The notes below the pieces were generated by a model. It ran no database searches, was not told where the DNA came from, and was given only the letters and a program-made list of their open reading frames with translations. A stretch of 58,379 nucleotides of DNA from Hyphomicrobiales bacterium. Its GTDB lineage: Bacteria > Pseudomonadota > Alphaproteobacteria > Rhizobiales > Xanthobacteraceae. Made by a program: the position numbers and the translations under genes. The stretch lies in NCBI GenBank assembly GCA_017305555.1, contig JAFKKM010000036.1, positions 1 to 58,379 of the forward strand. Direction: 5' to 3'. Shown piece by piece: positions 16,504 through 25,852 of this stretch (its first letter is position 1; each line of letters begins with the position of its first letter).

Positions 16504-17151
16504 ATGCCCGAAGTTATTTTCACCGGTCCCGCCGGCCGTCTCGAAGGCCGCTATCATCCGGCGAAACAGAAGAACGCCCCGATCGCGATGGTGCTGCATC
16601 CGCACCCGCAATTCCATGGCACGATGAATCACCAGATCATCTATCAGTGCTATTACGCCTTCGTGCATCGCGGCTTTTCGGTGCTGCGTTTTAATTTCCG
16701 GGGCGTCGGCCGCAGCCAGGGCTCGTTCGATCACGGCACCGGCGAACTGTCCGACGCAGCGTCGGCGCTGGATTGGGCGCAGACCATCAATCCGGAAGCG
16801 CGCGCCTGCTGGGTCACCGGCTTTTCGTTCGGGGCCTGGATCGGGATGCAGCTCCTGATGCGGCGGCCGGAAGTCGAAGGTTTCATCTCCATCGCGCCGC
16901 CCGCGAACCTGTACGATTTCTCGTTCCTGGCGCCTTGTCCGTCGTCCGGCCTGATCGTCCACGGCGAGAAGGACGCCGTGGTGCCGTCGAAGGACGTCAA
17001 CGCGCTGGTCGACAAGCTCAAGTCGCAGAAGGGCATCGTGATCGACCATCAGGTCATTCCCGGCGCCAACCACTTCTTCGACGGCAAGCTGGAGCCACTG
17101 ATGGAATCGGTGACCAGCTATCTCGACATGCGACTCGCCAATATCCGGTGA
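16504..17151 (+). CDS. Alpha/beta hydrolase (COG2945-like)
   Basis: This is a 215-residue small alpha/beta hydrolase. It starts MPEVIFTGPAGRLEGRYHP and has HPHPQFHGTMNHQI, then NFRGVGRSQGSFDHG, the nucleophile elbow GFSFGAW (Ser), and a late HGEKDAVVP loop and GANHFFDGKL with the expected Asp and His. This subgroup is widespread and mostly uncharacterised. No signal peptide is seen, so it is cytoplasmic. It is divergent from the cysteine desulfurase gene, a neighbour order common in related genomes. The 290-base gap upstream must hold both promoters, but I cannot place them. Confidence 0.9.
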   Translation: MPEVIFTGPAGRLEGRYHPAKQKNAPIAMVLHPHPQFHGTMNHQIIYQCYYAFVHRGFSVLRFNFRGVGRSQGSFDHGTGELSDAASALDWAQTINPEARACWVTGFSFGAWIGMQLLMRRPEVEGFISIAPPANLYDFSFLAPCPSSGLIVHGEKDAVVPSKDVNALVDKLKSQKGIVIDHQVIPGANHFFDGKLEPLMESVTSYLDMRLANIR

Positions 17152-17166
17152 TCCGACGACCGCCTT

Positions 17167-18270
17167 TTAAGGCTGCGCCATGAGGCCGCCGGTCATCGGC
17201 ATCGGCACGCCGGTGGTGGCGGGATAGCTCAGTGGAAGCCCCTTGAGGCCGCGCGCAGCCAGGTAGCCGAACGCCTGCGCCTCAATGGCATCGGACGACC
17301 AGCCGAGCTGATCTCCGGTCTCCACGGCTGCTGGCGTGAGGCGCTCCCGTAGCATCCGTAACAGCGTCAGATTGCGCGCGCCGCCGCCGACCACGATCCA
17401 GCTTCGCGGCGGCTTCGGCAACAGCGGCACGATGGCCGCGATGCTGGCGGCGGTGAAGGCAGTCAAGGTCGCCGCGCCATCGGCGGCAATGGAACTCTCC
17501 AGACGCAACGTCGCGAAGTCGTTGCGATCCAGCGATTTCGGCGGCGGTTTGGTAAAGAACGGCTGCTGCAGGCTGCGCGCAAGCCAATTTTCGTCGACGA
17601 CGCCTTCCGCCGCCAGCCGGCCCTCGCAGTCGAAGGGCTTGCCCAGCACCCGGAACATGAAGTCGTCCAGCAGGGCATTGCCCGGCCCCGTATCGCAGGC
17701 GATCAGCGCATCCGCCCCATCGATGTAGGTGATGTTGGAAACCCCGCCGATATTGACCAGCACCACCGGCCCCTCGCGGTCCAGCGATTGCGCCAGCGCC
17801 CGGTGATAGACCGGCACCAGCGGCGCGCCCTGCCCGCCGGCGGCAACGTCTGCGGCGCGGAAATCGTGCATCACCGGGATATGGATCGCCTTCGCGAGCG
17901 CGGCTGCGTCGCCAATCTGCACCGTCAGCCGCCGCTCAGGCCGGTGCAGCACGGTCTGGCCATGGAACCCGACGATATCGATGTCTTCCCGGGCAATGCC
18001 ATGCTGCGCGGTAAACGTGGCGATGGCCTCGGCATGGGCGATGGTCACCACCCGTTCGGCCTCGGCCAGGATTCCTGGCCGGGCATCACGATCCGCCATG
18101 ACGGGGGCTTCCTCGAGCGCCCTACGGAGTACGGCGCGCTCAGCCTCGGCGTAGGGGCGGTAACCGGACGGCCCGAAGCCCGCGATCCGCTTGCCATCGG
18201 TCTCGATCAAGGCGACGTCGACCCCGTCCAGCGAGGTGCCGCTCATCATGCCGATCGCCCGCAACATCAT
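17167..18270 (-). CDS. anmK: Anhydro-N-acetylmuramic acid kinase
   Basis: This is a 367-residue AnmK, which converts anhydro-N-acetylmuramic acid from recycled cell wall to MurNAc-6-phosphate using ATP. The sugar-kinase fold motifs are clear: [18 protein letters not shown] at the N-terminus, [26 protein letters not shown] and [14 protein letters not shown]. The start at 18270 (or the adjacent ATG at 18267) gives the family N-terminus. The frame is open to 18348, with weak ribosome-binding support. It is divergent from tyrS, as in many alphaproteobacteria, and convergent with the hydrolase. Confidence 0.95.
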   Translation of the reverse strand: MMLRAIGMMSGTSLDGVDVALIETDGKRIAGFGPSGYRPYAEAERAVLRRALEEAPVMADRDARPGILAEAERVVTIAHAEAIATFTAQHGIAREDIDIVGFHGQTVLHRPERRLTVQIGDAAALAKAIHIPVMHDFRAADVAAGGQGAPLVPVYHRALAQSLDREGPVVLVNIGGVSNITYIDGADALIACDTGPGNALLDDFMFRVLGKPFDCEGRLAAEGVVDENWLARSLQQPFFTKPPPKSLDRNDFATLRLESSIAADGAATLTAFTAASIAAIVPLLPKPPRSWIVVGGGARNLTLLRMLRERLTPAAVETGDQLGWSSDAIEAQAFGYLAARGLKGLPLSYPATTGVPMPMTGGLMAQP

Positions 18271-18432
18271 CGCCGCGCCACTTTCGGAAGTCTCGGGCGA
18301 GGACGCCCAACTTGTCTCGGACAGCCGCATCTTATAATGCCACATCATCGTTGGTGCCGGCAGCCCGCCGGCCGCTCCTGGCGCGACAATCGCGCGAAAG
18401 AGTCAAAGAAGACTGACCTGAGTTCCACACCC

Positions 18433-19686
18433 ATGACGGCATTTAAATCGGATTTTCTCAACCTGCTCCAGCAGCGCGGCTTCATCCACCAGATTTCCGA
18501 CCCGGAGAGCCTCGATGCGATCGCCGCCAAGGGCGGAGCCGTCGCCTATGTCGGATACGATTGCACCGCGCCGTCGCTGCATGTCGGACATCTGCTGTCG
18601 ATCATGATGCTGCATTGGCTGCAACAGACCGGCAACAAGCCGATCGCACTGATGGGCGGCGGCACCACGCGGGTTGGCGATCCGTCCGGCCGTGACGAAA
18701 CCCGCAAGTTGCTGACCTACGATCAGATCAACGACAACAAGGAATCCATCAAGGGCACCTTCGCCAAATTCATCACCTTCGGCGACGGCAAGAGCGACGC
18801 CGTGATGGCCGACAACGCCGAGTGGCTGGCCAAGCTGAACTACATCGAGATGCTGCGCGATGTCGGCCGCCACTTCTCGATCAATCGCATGTTGACGATG
18901 GATTCGGTGCGGATGCGGCTCGAGCGCGAGCAGGAACTGTCATTCATCGAATTCAACTACATGATCCTGCAATCCTACGATTACGTCGAACTGGCCAAGC
19001 GCTACGGCTGCAATCTGCAAATGGGCGGCTCAGACCAGTGGGGCAATATTGTCAACGGCATCGATCTCGGCCGCCGCATGGGCACGCATCAATTGCACGC
19101 CCTCACCTGCCCACTGCTGACTACGGCCTCCGGCGCCAAGATGGGCAAGACCGCGGCCGGCGCGGTGTGGCTCAACGCCGACATGCTGAGCCCCTACGAC
19201 TACTGGCAATACTGGCGCAACACCGAGGACGCCGACGTTGAACGCTTCCTCAAGCTGTTCACCACCTTGCCGCTGGACGAGGTCGCGCGCCTTGCCGGGT
19301 TAAAGGGTCAGGAAATCAACGAAGCCAAGAAGGTGCTGGCGACCGAGGCCACTGCGCTGATGCACGGCCGTGCGCAGGCGGAGGCCGCATCCGAGACAGC
19401 GCGTAAAACCTTCGAGGAAGGCGCCATCGCCAGCGATCTGCCGACGGTCGCAGTCACCGCCGCTGAATTGAATGAGGGCATCGGCGTGCTTGGCGCGTTC
19501 GTGCGCGCCGGGCTCGTCGCCTCCAACGGCGAAGCACGGCGGCAGATCAAGGGCGGTGGTCTGCGCGTTAACGACGTGGCGGTGAGCGACGACAAGGTGA
19601 TTTTGACCAGCGCCAACTTGACGCCGGACGGCGTTATCAAGCTGTCGATGGGCAAGAAGCGTCACGTCCTGCTCAAGATCGCATAG
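18433..19686 (+). CDS. tyrS: Tyrosyl-tRNA synthetase
   Basis: This is a 417-residue bacterial TyrRS that charges tRNA-Tyr. The class I HIGH motif appears as HVGHL in [19 protein letters not shown], and the tyrosine-site motif as [10 protein letters not shown]. The KMSKS loop is the variant KMGKT ([14 protein letters not shown]). The C-terminal S4 RNA-binding domain begins near [22 protein letters not shown] and ends in [13 protein letters not shown]. The ATG at 18433 gives the normal length. The upstream open frame overlaps anmK and is not TyrRS-like. No T-box is expected or seen. Confidence 0.97.
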   Translation: MTAFKSDFLNLLQQRGFIHQISDPESLDAIAAKGGAVAYVGYDCTAPSLHVGHLLSIMMLHWLQQTGNKPIALMGGGTTRVGDPSGRDETRKLLTYDQINDNKESIKGTFAKFITFGDGKSDAVMADNAEWLAKLNYIEMLRDVGRHFSINRMLTMDSVRMRLEREQELSFIEFNYMILQSYDYVELAKRYGCNLQMGGSDQWGNIVNGIDLGRRMGTHQLHALTCPLLTTASGAKMGKTAAGAVWLNADMLSPYDYWQYWRNTEDADVERFLKLFTTLPLDEVARLAGLKGQEINEAKKVLATEATALMHGRAQAEAASETARKTFEEGAIASDLPTVAVTAAELNEGIGVLGAFVRAGLVASNGEARRQIKGGGLRVNDVAVSDDKVILTSANLTPDGVIKLSMGKKRHVLLKIA

Positions 19687-19707
19687 GCCTATTCCCAGAA
19701 CGACGTT

Positions 19708-19741
19708 GTCCTCCATGGGCGAAATGCGCTCCATGGAGGAC
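19708..19741 (+). promoter_or_regulatory. Hairpin burying the ribosome-binding site of the MFS gene
   Basis: A perfect 11-base inverted repeat, GTCCTCCATGG (19708-19718) and CCATGGAGGAC (19731-19741), has a 12-base loop. The right arm contains the GGAGGA Shine-Dalgarno of the MFS gene and ends one base before its ATG at 19743. In RNA the stem would hide the ribosome-binding site. There is no T-tract, so it does not look like a terminator of tyrS. It could be a translational switch, or alternatively a DNA operator. Confidence 0.65.
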
Positions 19742-19742
19742 C

Positions 19743-21014
19743 ATGGCCGCTGAACAGTCTTTCGCTCATCCCGACATCACTCCCTTTAAACCGACGCGCA
19801 TCGCGTGGATGGTTCTCGGCCTCTGCTTCCTGCTGGCGTTGCTCGGGCGCGGCATGGGCGAAACCTTCACGGTCTTCCTGCTGCCGATCTCGAACGACTT
19901 CGGCTGGGCGCGCGCCGATGTCATTTCGATCTACGCGCTGGCGTCGTTGTCGATGGGATTGTCGTCGCCGTTTGTTGGGCGGTTGTTCGACTTCTCCGGT
20001 CCCCGCACTGTCTACGGTCTCGGACTGCTGCTGCTCGGTGCGGGCGTATCATTGGCTGCGTTCGCCAATACGCTGTGGCAATTGCAGGCCTGCATGGGAG
20101 TTGCCGTCGGGCTCGGCATGGCCTGTCTCGGCAATGTCCCAAGCTCGCTGCTGCTGGGGCGCTGGTTCGGCAACCGGCTGCCGACCGCGATGGCAATCGT
20201 CTATTCAGCGAACGGCGCCGGCGTGCTGACGCTGGTGCCGCTGTCGCAAGTGTTGATCGATCATTTCGAATGGCGCAACAGCTATCACCTGCTGGGCAGC
20301 GTCTTGCTGTTTCTGCTGATCCCGCTTCTGCTGTTGCCATGGCGGCGCATTGCCAAGCAAACCGCGCGCGCCTCGGGCGAAGCAGCGGTCAAGGCGGTGG
20401 CGACGCCGGCGACGACCATCAGCGAGATCGAATGGACTTTGCTGAGCGCGATGCGCCATCACGCGTTCTGGGCGCTGTTCAGCACGTTCTTCTTCACGGC
20501 GATCGGTGTCTACACCATCGGCGTCCAGGTCGTCGCTTATCTGATCGAATCCGGATTTCCACCGCTGCAAGCCGCCTCCGCATGGGGCTTGAGCGGCGTC
20601 GTGCTGGTGATCGGAATGCTGACGGTGAGTTGGCTCGATACGCTGATCGGCCGCCGCCGTGCGATCCTGTTCAGCTATGGACTGACGACGCTGGGCATCG
20701 TCTGTCTGTGGCTGCTCAGCCGGTTTCCAAACCTGTGGCTGCTCGGCGGCTTTCTGGTTTGTTTCGGCAGCACCATCGGGTCGCGCGGCCCGCTGATCAC
20801 GGCGGCTGCGATCAACATCTTTCACGGCAAGCGCGTCGGGACGATCTTCGGCACGATCTCGATCGGGAGCGGTCTCGGCTCAGCGCTCGGCGCTCTGGTC
20901 GGCGGCTTGATCCACGACTGGAGCCACAGCTACGATCTGGTCATCGCCTTCGCGTTGGTCAACGTGCTGCTTGGCATGATCCCGTTCCTCACGGTGCGGG
21001 CGCTGCGCGAATAG
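19743..21014 (+). CDS. MFS transporter (monocarboxylate/OxlT-like)
   Basis: This is a 423-residue major facilitator with about 12 hydrophobic helices split by a central cytoplasmic loop (around residues 205-235, KQTARASGEAAVKAV). The A-loop motif between helices 2 and 3 reads GLSSPFVGRLFDFSGPRTVYG. The pattern FLLPISNDFGWARADVI after helix 1 is typical of the monocarboxylate/oxalate-formate branch. The substrate is unknown. Translation start is set by GGAGGA just upstream, inside a strong hairpin. It is followed by a convergent DUF3971 gene 33 bases away, with no obvious terminator. Confidence 0.9.
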   Translation: MAAEQSFAHPDITPFKPTRIAWMVLGLCFLLALLGRGMGETFTVFLLPISNDFGWARADVISIYALASLSMGLSSPFVGRLFDFSGPRTVYGLGLLLLGAGVSLAAFANTLWQLQACMGVAVGLGMACLGNVPSSLLLGRWFGNRLPTAMAIVYSANGAGVLTLVPLSQVLIDHFEWRNSYHLLGSVLLFLLIPLLLLPWRRIAKQTARASGEAAVKAVATPATTISEIEWTLLSAMRHHAFWALFSTFFFTAIGVYTIGVQVVAYLIESGFPPLQAASAWGLSGVVLVIGMLTVSWLDTLIGRRRAILFSYGLTTLGIVCLWLLSRFPNLWLLGGFLVCFGSTIGSRGPLITAAAINIFHGKRVGTIFGTISIGSGLGSALGALVGGLIHDWSHSYDLVIAFALVNVLLGMIPFLTVRALRE

Positions 21015-21047
21015 CCGTGCGCGATAATGCTGATAGCCAACGCTCAG

Positions 21048-24000
21048 TTATTGGGCGGGTGGAAGTTCAGTGGGGTTGTAGTTCTGTTGCCGTCCGGTGT
21101 TGAATTCGAACACCTTGCGCAGCACGCCTGGCGCCATTGCCGAAATCGGATTGACGCGAAGGTCGGGCTTGCCCGGCGAGCCAACGACTTCATAGGTGAC
21201 GCCGATCAAGCCCTCGTTGCTGCCGCCGAGCAGCATCCCGAACAGCGGGATTTGGCCGAACATATTGTTGAGGCCGTAGAGCGGAACGAAGGTGCCGCTC
21301 ATCCGCACCTGGTTCGCCTGATAGTCGATGCTGCCTTCCATGGTCGCACCGACGGTCGGGCCTTTCACGACGCCTTCGCGAATCGTGAGCTTGCCTCCGT
21401 TCCGGGTAAATTCCGCGCGCAGCCGTGAGAAGGCAACGCCGGAACGTCCGCCGTTCGCGGGCAGGCCCGCCACTTCGTCGAGCTTCGCCTCGCCCTTGAT
21501 CGAAAAGTTGCGGACATTCAGCAGACCTTCCTTCGCCCGCTGCTCAACCGTCGGCGGCTCCATCGCAAGTTGAAGCTGACCGCCCGTCATCTTGGCGTAG
21601 GTGTCGGTGAAGCGGAAGAACGCACCGGCGTCGTTGGTCTCGAGGAAGATCACCTCGCGGCCATGAGCAGGGCGGCGCAGGTCGCCGGTCAGCGGCGTAT
21701 CCCGGCCGAGCTTGCCGTTCAGCGTGAAGGTGCGGATGGCACCGTTCTTTCGCGACATCTTCAGATCGACGCCGCGTATCGCCTCGCCGTAGAAACCCGC
21801 CACCGCACCCAGTTTGAGATCGATATCGAAATCGATGCTCTTGGTTTTGCTCTTGGTGTCGGTGTCCTTGCCGGAGATCGCCGACTTGATGAAATGGCGG
21901 CCATCGAACACGTCACCGCGCATCACGACCTTGATGGTCCCGTCGTTGGCGCGCTCGGCCCGGAGCGAAGCCTTGTCGCCTTCGGAGGGCGAATAGGTCG
22001 GAAAGTTGGCGTTCAACAGGTCGCCGTTCTGATCGAGTTCCAGTGTGCCCTTGATGGATGCGCCGCCGCCGTCGATGACGATATCTTCAAGTCGGGTCGA
22101 TTGCGGCTTCTGCACCACGTTGAAGGTGGCGCGGCTTGTCTTTCCGGACGGCTTGGTCCAGCCCGGCAACAGATTGTCGAGCTTGAGCGCGGTGAGGTCC
22201 GCATCGATGGCGATCTTGCTGTCGCGCTCCGAGCTGCCGATTCGCCCCGCGAGTTTGACGCCGACCGGGCCGCTGGCTCCCGCGCCGAGATCAAAGCCCA
22301 GCCGGGCGCGGCTGGCATCGTCGAGGGTCGCCTGCAATTTGACGTCCGCGTCGCCGTTGCCGAGCTTGCGATAGTCCAGCGATGCGGGTTGGCCGTTGAT
22401 CCGCACGTCGCCCTTAACCTGATAGCCCTGATTGTTGGCGACGATCTTCATCGCCGCAGCTTCGAGTTTCTGGTTCATCACCAGATGGTCGGCGGAAAAT
22501 CCGGATACGTCGGCGGTGATCGCATACGTGGTGTCGGCTTTGGTCAGTTCGCGCTTGATCGGCAAACCGAGCGCAATCTGCGCGGACACCGTCCCTTTGG
22601 CGGTATTGGGATCGATCGGCGTATTGCTGAACTCGCTCAAGCGGTCGGAGGCGAGAACTTCCGCGACCGCCGCGACCGGGCCATCCAGCTTGAAGCGAAC
22701 CCGCGCCGGCGCCGGCTTCGGCGCCATATCCGGCACTTCGAAGACGGCATCCGAAACGTTCAGCTTGCGTCCCCCCTGCGTGTCGATGCTGCCCTGCCCG
22801 ATGGTCACGGTGGCGGTTCGCCCTGTGACATGCGCCCGCAGGTCGGCGTTATGGATCGACGGCAGTTCGTCGACCGGATGCAGCGTGACGTTATTGGCGA
22901 CGATGTTGACTGAAAGGCCATCCTCCGGAATCGGCGGGCCAGCGCGTGACAGATTGAAGAGCGGCGAGTTGACGCCGATATCGATGCGCTGCAGCGACCC
23001 CGCGCCGATCCGCTCGGTGACCCATTCGCGCACTTCCGGAACGATGATGATCGGCCACATCCGCTTCAGAGCGGTCGCCGACATCGGCGTTCCCGCAAAC
23101 CCGAGCGTCAGGCGCGGTTCGCCGGAATAGTCCAGCGTGCCGGTGCCCGCGACGCCGATCTCACCGTTGCTGATGCTGGCCTGGGTCAGCATGATCTTCT
23201 TGTGCGCGGTGTCGAACCTCATGCCGATGGCGATGCGGTTGAAGATCAACGGAGGCTCGTTATTGACGCCGGCCAGCACGATGGTGCCGCCGCTGAATCC
23301 GAGTTGCCAGTCCGGTACGACGTCGCCCGGCGGCTCGAGATGCGCCAGCAGGGTTACGCGGTTGGCGCCTGACACGATCTTGAATGGCGCCAGCAGCACC
23401 CGGCGACCGGCATCCCACTCGACATTGGCTTCGATCTGATCGACCGCCATCGGATAGTCCGGCGTGTCGTGATCGATGATGGTCCCCTTGCCCGCCTCGA
23501 GTTTGCCGCGGAAATAGGTCGGCAACCCGTCGCGCCCGATCTCGCCCCTCAATTCTCCGGTCAGCGGAAGGTCGGCGCTGTAGTTCAAATCCTTCACCCG
23601 CAACGCCAGCAGGATGTTCTGCGTCGAAACCTTGTTGGCGCGAATATCGACCGATCGCACGCCATTGTTCGGCGCGCCGATCTCGACGCGCAGCGACCAC
23701 GCGTGCGCGCCTTCCTCGCCCAGGCTCAATGCGACCCCGCCGGCGCTCGGACGCCGAAGAGTGAGGCTGATGTTCTCGAAATTCCAGCGATTGCCGCGCT
23801 GCTCGTCATCGACGATGAGGCGGCCGTTCTTCAAGCCGATCTCGTTGAGGTTCTGGCCGTCCAGTCCGGTCATGCTCAGGCTGTCGAGCCAGTCGAGCCC
23901 GGCCAGAAGTCCGGTGCCGCCGGTGGGGCTCGCACCCGGCACGCTACTCGGTGCCTGAGACGGCGTGACAGACAGATCCGATGGCGCTGGGGATCCGCTC

Positions 24001-24659
24001 GATGCAGGGATTTCAACTGGCTTGGTCGCTCCGGCTGCGATCGGGCGGGCATTGTCGCCGGTGGATACCGTGACCTCACCATCAGGCGTGATGCGCACGG
24101 CGAGAACCGCGTCGACCAGCTTGAGACTTTCGGCGCGCAACCGCCCCATCAGCAGCGCCATGCCGGACAGCCGCACCTCCGCTTTCGGCGCGCTCGCGAT
24201 GATGGCGTGGTCGCGGTCGCGCACCACGATGTCGCGGATGCGGACAGCGACGCGGATGCGCCCGGCCCGCTCGATCTGCGTGCCGCCGATCTCGACGGTG
24301 TTGCCAGGCCCGATGTTGTCCTCGATTGCCGTGATCAGCCAGGGCGTCGCCATGTCGAGACTAATCGGGCCGGCGCCGAGACGCCACCACAAGCCGCCGA
24401 AACCGATCGCGAACACCACTGCCAGCGCGAAGCTGGCGACGAGAAGGCGTCGCAGCCATCGCGAGCTTCTCAGCCAGCGGCCGAACACCATGAAGCGGCC
24501 GCCAATGCCGGACAGACTAGAACCGCCACGCCCCAACAGACGATCCGCGCGGTGCCGCGCCATCGCATCGTGCTGCGAATCCCAATCGGCGTCATCCCAA
24601 TCCGATAACGCATCGTCGGCACGGGAATTCAGCGCCGGGGGCGGTGTTTTCCGAGCCAT
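21048..24659 (-). CDS. DUF3971/AsmA-like large envelope protein (YhdP family)
   Basis: This is a very large protein (1,203 residues from the ATG at 24659) with one N-terminal transmembrane helix (near FALAVVFAIGFGGLWWRLG) and a long beta-rich periplasmic part. It carries DUF3971 features and an AsmA-like C-terminal segment (QVRMSGTFVPLYGLNNMFGQIPLFG, then LIGVTYEVVGSPGKPDLRVNPISAMAPGVLRKVFEF). YhdP/AsmA-type proteins are linked to phospholipid traffic to the outer membrane; that role here is by family only. A cytoplasmic charged stretch precedes the helix. Upstream in-frame starts exist at 24746 (ATG) and 24755 (TTG). A low-complexity Pro/Ser/Gly linker lies near residues 220-260. Confidence 0.88.
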   Translation of the reverse strand: MARKTPPPALNSRADDALSDWDDADWDSQHDAMARHRADRLLGRGGSSLSGIGGRFMVFGRWLRSSRWLRRLLVASFALAVVFAIGFGGLWWRLGAGPISLDMATPWLITAIEDNIGPGNTVEIGGTQIERAGRIRVAVRIRDIVVRDRDHAIIASAPKAEVRLSGMALLMGRLRAESLKLVDAVLAVRITPDGEVTVSTGDNARPIAAGATKPVEIPASSGSPAPSDLSVTPSQAPSSVPGASPTGGTGLLAGLDWLDSLSMTGLDGQNLNEIGLKNGRLIVDDEQRGNRWNFENISLTLRRPSAGGVALSLGEEGAHAWSLRVEIGAPNNGVRSVDIRANKVSTQNILLALRVKDLNYSADLPLTGELRGEIGRDGLPTYFRGKLEAGKGTIIDHDTPDYPMAVDQIEANVEWDAGRRVLLAPFKIVSGANRVTLLAHLEPPGDVVPDWQLGFSGGTIVLAGVNNEPPLIFNRIAIGMRFDTAHKKIMLTQASISNGEIGVAGTGTLDYSGEPRLTLGFAGTPMSATALKRMWPIIIVPEVREWVTERIGAGSLQRIDIGVNSPLFNLSRAGPPIPEDGLSVNIVANNVTLHPVDELPSIHNADLRAHVTGRTATVTIGQGSIDTQGGRKLNVSDAVFEVPDMAPKPAPARVRFKLDGPVAAVAEVLASDRLSEFSNTPIDPNTAKGTVSAQIALGLPIKRELTKADTTYAITADVSGFSADHLVMNQKLEAAAMKIVANNQGYQVKGDVRINGQPASLDYRKLGNGDADVKLQATLDDASRARLGFDLGAGASGPVGVKLAGRIGSSERDSKIAIDADLTALKLDNLLPGWTKPSGKTSRATFNVVQKPQSTRLEDIVIDGGGASIKGTLELDQNGDLLNANFPTYSPSEGDKASLRAERANDGTIKVVMRGDVFDGRHFIKSAISGKDTDTKSKTKSIDFDIDLKLGAVAGFYGEAIRGVDLKMSRKNGAIRTFTLNGKLGRDTPLTGDLRRPAHGREVIFLETNDAGAFFRFTDTYAKMTGGQLQLAMEPPTVEQRAKEGLLNVRNFSIKGEAKLDEVAGLPANGGRSGVAFSRLRAEFTRNGGKLTIREGVVKGPTVGATMEGSIDYQANQVRMSGTFVPLYGLNNMFGQIPLFGMLLGGSNEGLIGVTYEVVGSPGKPDLRVNPISAMAPGVLRKVFEFNTGRQQNYNPTELPPAQ

Positions 24660-24946
24660 TGCCTCTCGGTGCTGATGTTGACGACGGGCTTGCTCGCCTA
24701 GCGGCGTTCGCGCGGGGTTGCGTGACGAACGCTGATGCGGCGGCATCGCTGCCAATCCTTGTTGAACCTGTTAGAATCCGTGCGAGTCATGCAGGCATGA
24801 AACGCCGGACGGTGTGATCGAATCCCGCTAACCATATCGTGGGGCGGGCTGGTTTGCCCAGCAGCAAGGACGTGGTTTGATGATTCCGCCGCCTTGTCAT
24901 GTCTCGCCGTCATATGGACCTGTCGAAAGCGACGAAAGGAAGGCGT

Positions 24947-25762
24947 ATGTCCAAGACAACGCATAAGAAAGCCTCCAAACCCAAGACCGGGAAACCCAAG
25001 ACCGGGACGAAGTCTGGGACGAAGGCAAAGGCATCAGCCAGGACGACCGCCGCCGTCGCGAAAGTCGGCACCAAAGCCAAGAGCAAGTCTTCCAAGGCAG
25101 GCAAGGCCGGGGCCGCCAAGCCCGCCGGCAAAAGTGCATCCCGGCCCGCCGCATCATCGAGCAAGGCGAAGCTGCCTACGAAGAAGGTTGCCGCGAAGGC
25201 GCCGACCGTCACCAAGTCACGCACCGCGATCCACAAGACGGCGAAGCCATCGTCAGCCGAACCGGTTCACGCCGAGGCCGCGCTTGAGCACACCGGCCCC
25301 GGATTGGCTGTTGGAAGCAAGGTTCCGCCGTTTCAGCTTCCCCGCGACGGTGGAGCGACGGTGTCGCTTGAGTCGTTCGCCGGTCGAAAACTGGTGCTAT
25401 TCTTCTATCCGCGCGCCAGCACACCCGGCTGCACCAAGGAAGCCATGGATTTTTCCCGGCTGTCGGGTGCATTCGCGGCTCTCGGCACCGATGTCCTCGG
25501 TATTTCCGCAGACCCGCTACGGGCTCAGGAGACGTTCCGGGACAAGCATGATCTGACCGTGCCGCTTCTGTCGGACGAGGCTCATACAGTATTGGAAACC
25601 TTCGATGTCTGGGGCGATAAATCCTTATATGGCAAAGTCTTCCAGGGAATTATTCGCACAACGGTTCTGATCGGGCCGGACGGCCGCGTGATCAACATCT
25701 GGCGCAACGTGAAAGTCGATGGGCACGCCGAGACCGTGTTGAAATACATCGAAAATCTGTAA
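24947..25762 (+). CDS. Peroxiredoxin (Bcp/PrxQ-like) with lysine-rich N-terminal tail
   Basis: This is a 271-residue two-part protein. Residues 1 to about 110 are Lys/Ala/Ser/Thr-rich and disordered-looking, like a histone H1 tail, with repeats such as KPKTGKPKTGTKSGTKAKA. Residues 118-271 are a thioredoxin-fold peroxiredoxin: GSKVPPFQLPRDGG, then FFYPRASTPGCTKEAMDF with the peroxidatic Cys162 in the TPGC motif. Bcp proteins usually have a second cysteine five residues on; here it is Met, and I see no other cysteine in the protein, so it should work as a 1-Cys enzyme. The ATG at 24947 has AAAGGAAGG upstream. No export signal is seen. Confidence 0.9.
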   Translation: MSKTTHKKASKPKTGKPKTGTKSGTKAKASARTTAAVAKVGTKAKSKSSKAGKAGAAKPAGKSASRPAASSSKAKLPTKKVAAKAPTVTKSRTAIHKTAKPSSAEPVHAEAALEHTGPGLAVGSKVPPFQLPRDGGATVSLESFAGRKLVLFFYPRASTPGCTKEAMDFSRLSGAFAALGTDVLGISADPLRAQETFRDKHDLTVPLLSDEAHTVLETFDVWGDKSLYGKVFQGIIRTTVLIGPDGRVINIWRNVKVDGHAETVLKYIENL

Positions 25763-25852
25763 CGACATTTCCCCAAAATTAACCATGAGAGGCTCAAATC
25801 GACATCAGTGTAAGGCCTAGCCGGCGAATCTTCCGGCGGTGCGGGAGTACTG

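Noticed and set aside
21570-24608. Two long plus-strand frames opposite the DUF3971 gene
   Set aside because: The minus-strand protein has a membrane helix and AsmA-like segments; the plus-strand frames have no signal peptide or recognisable domain.
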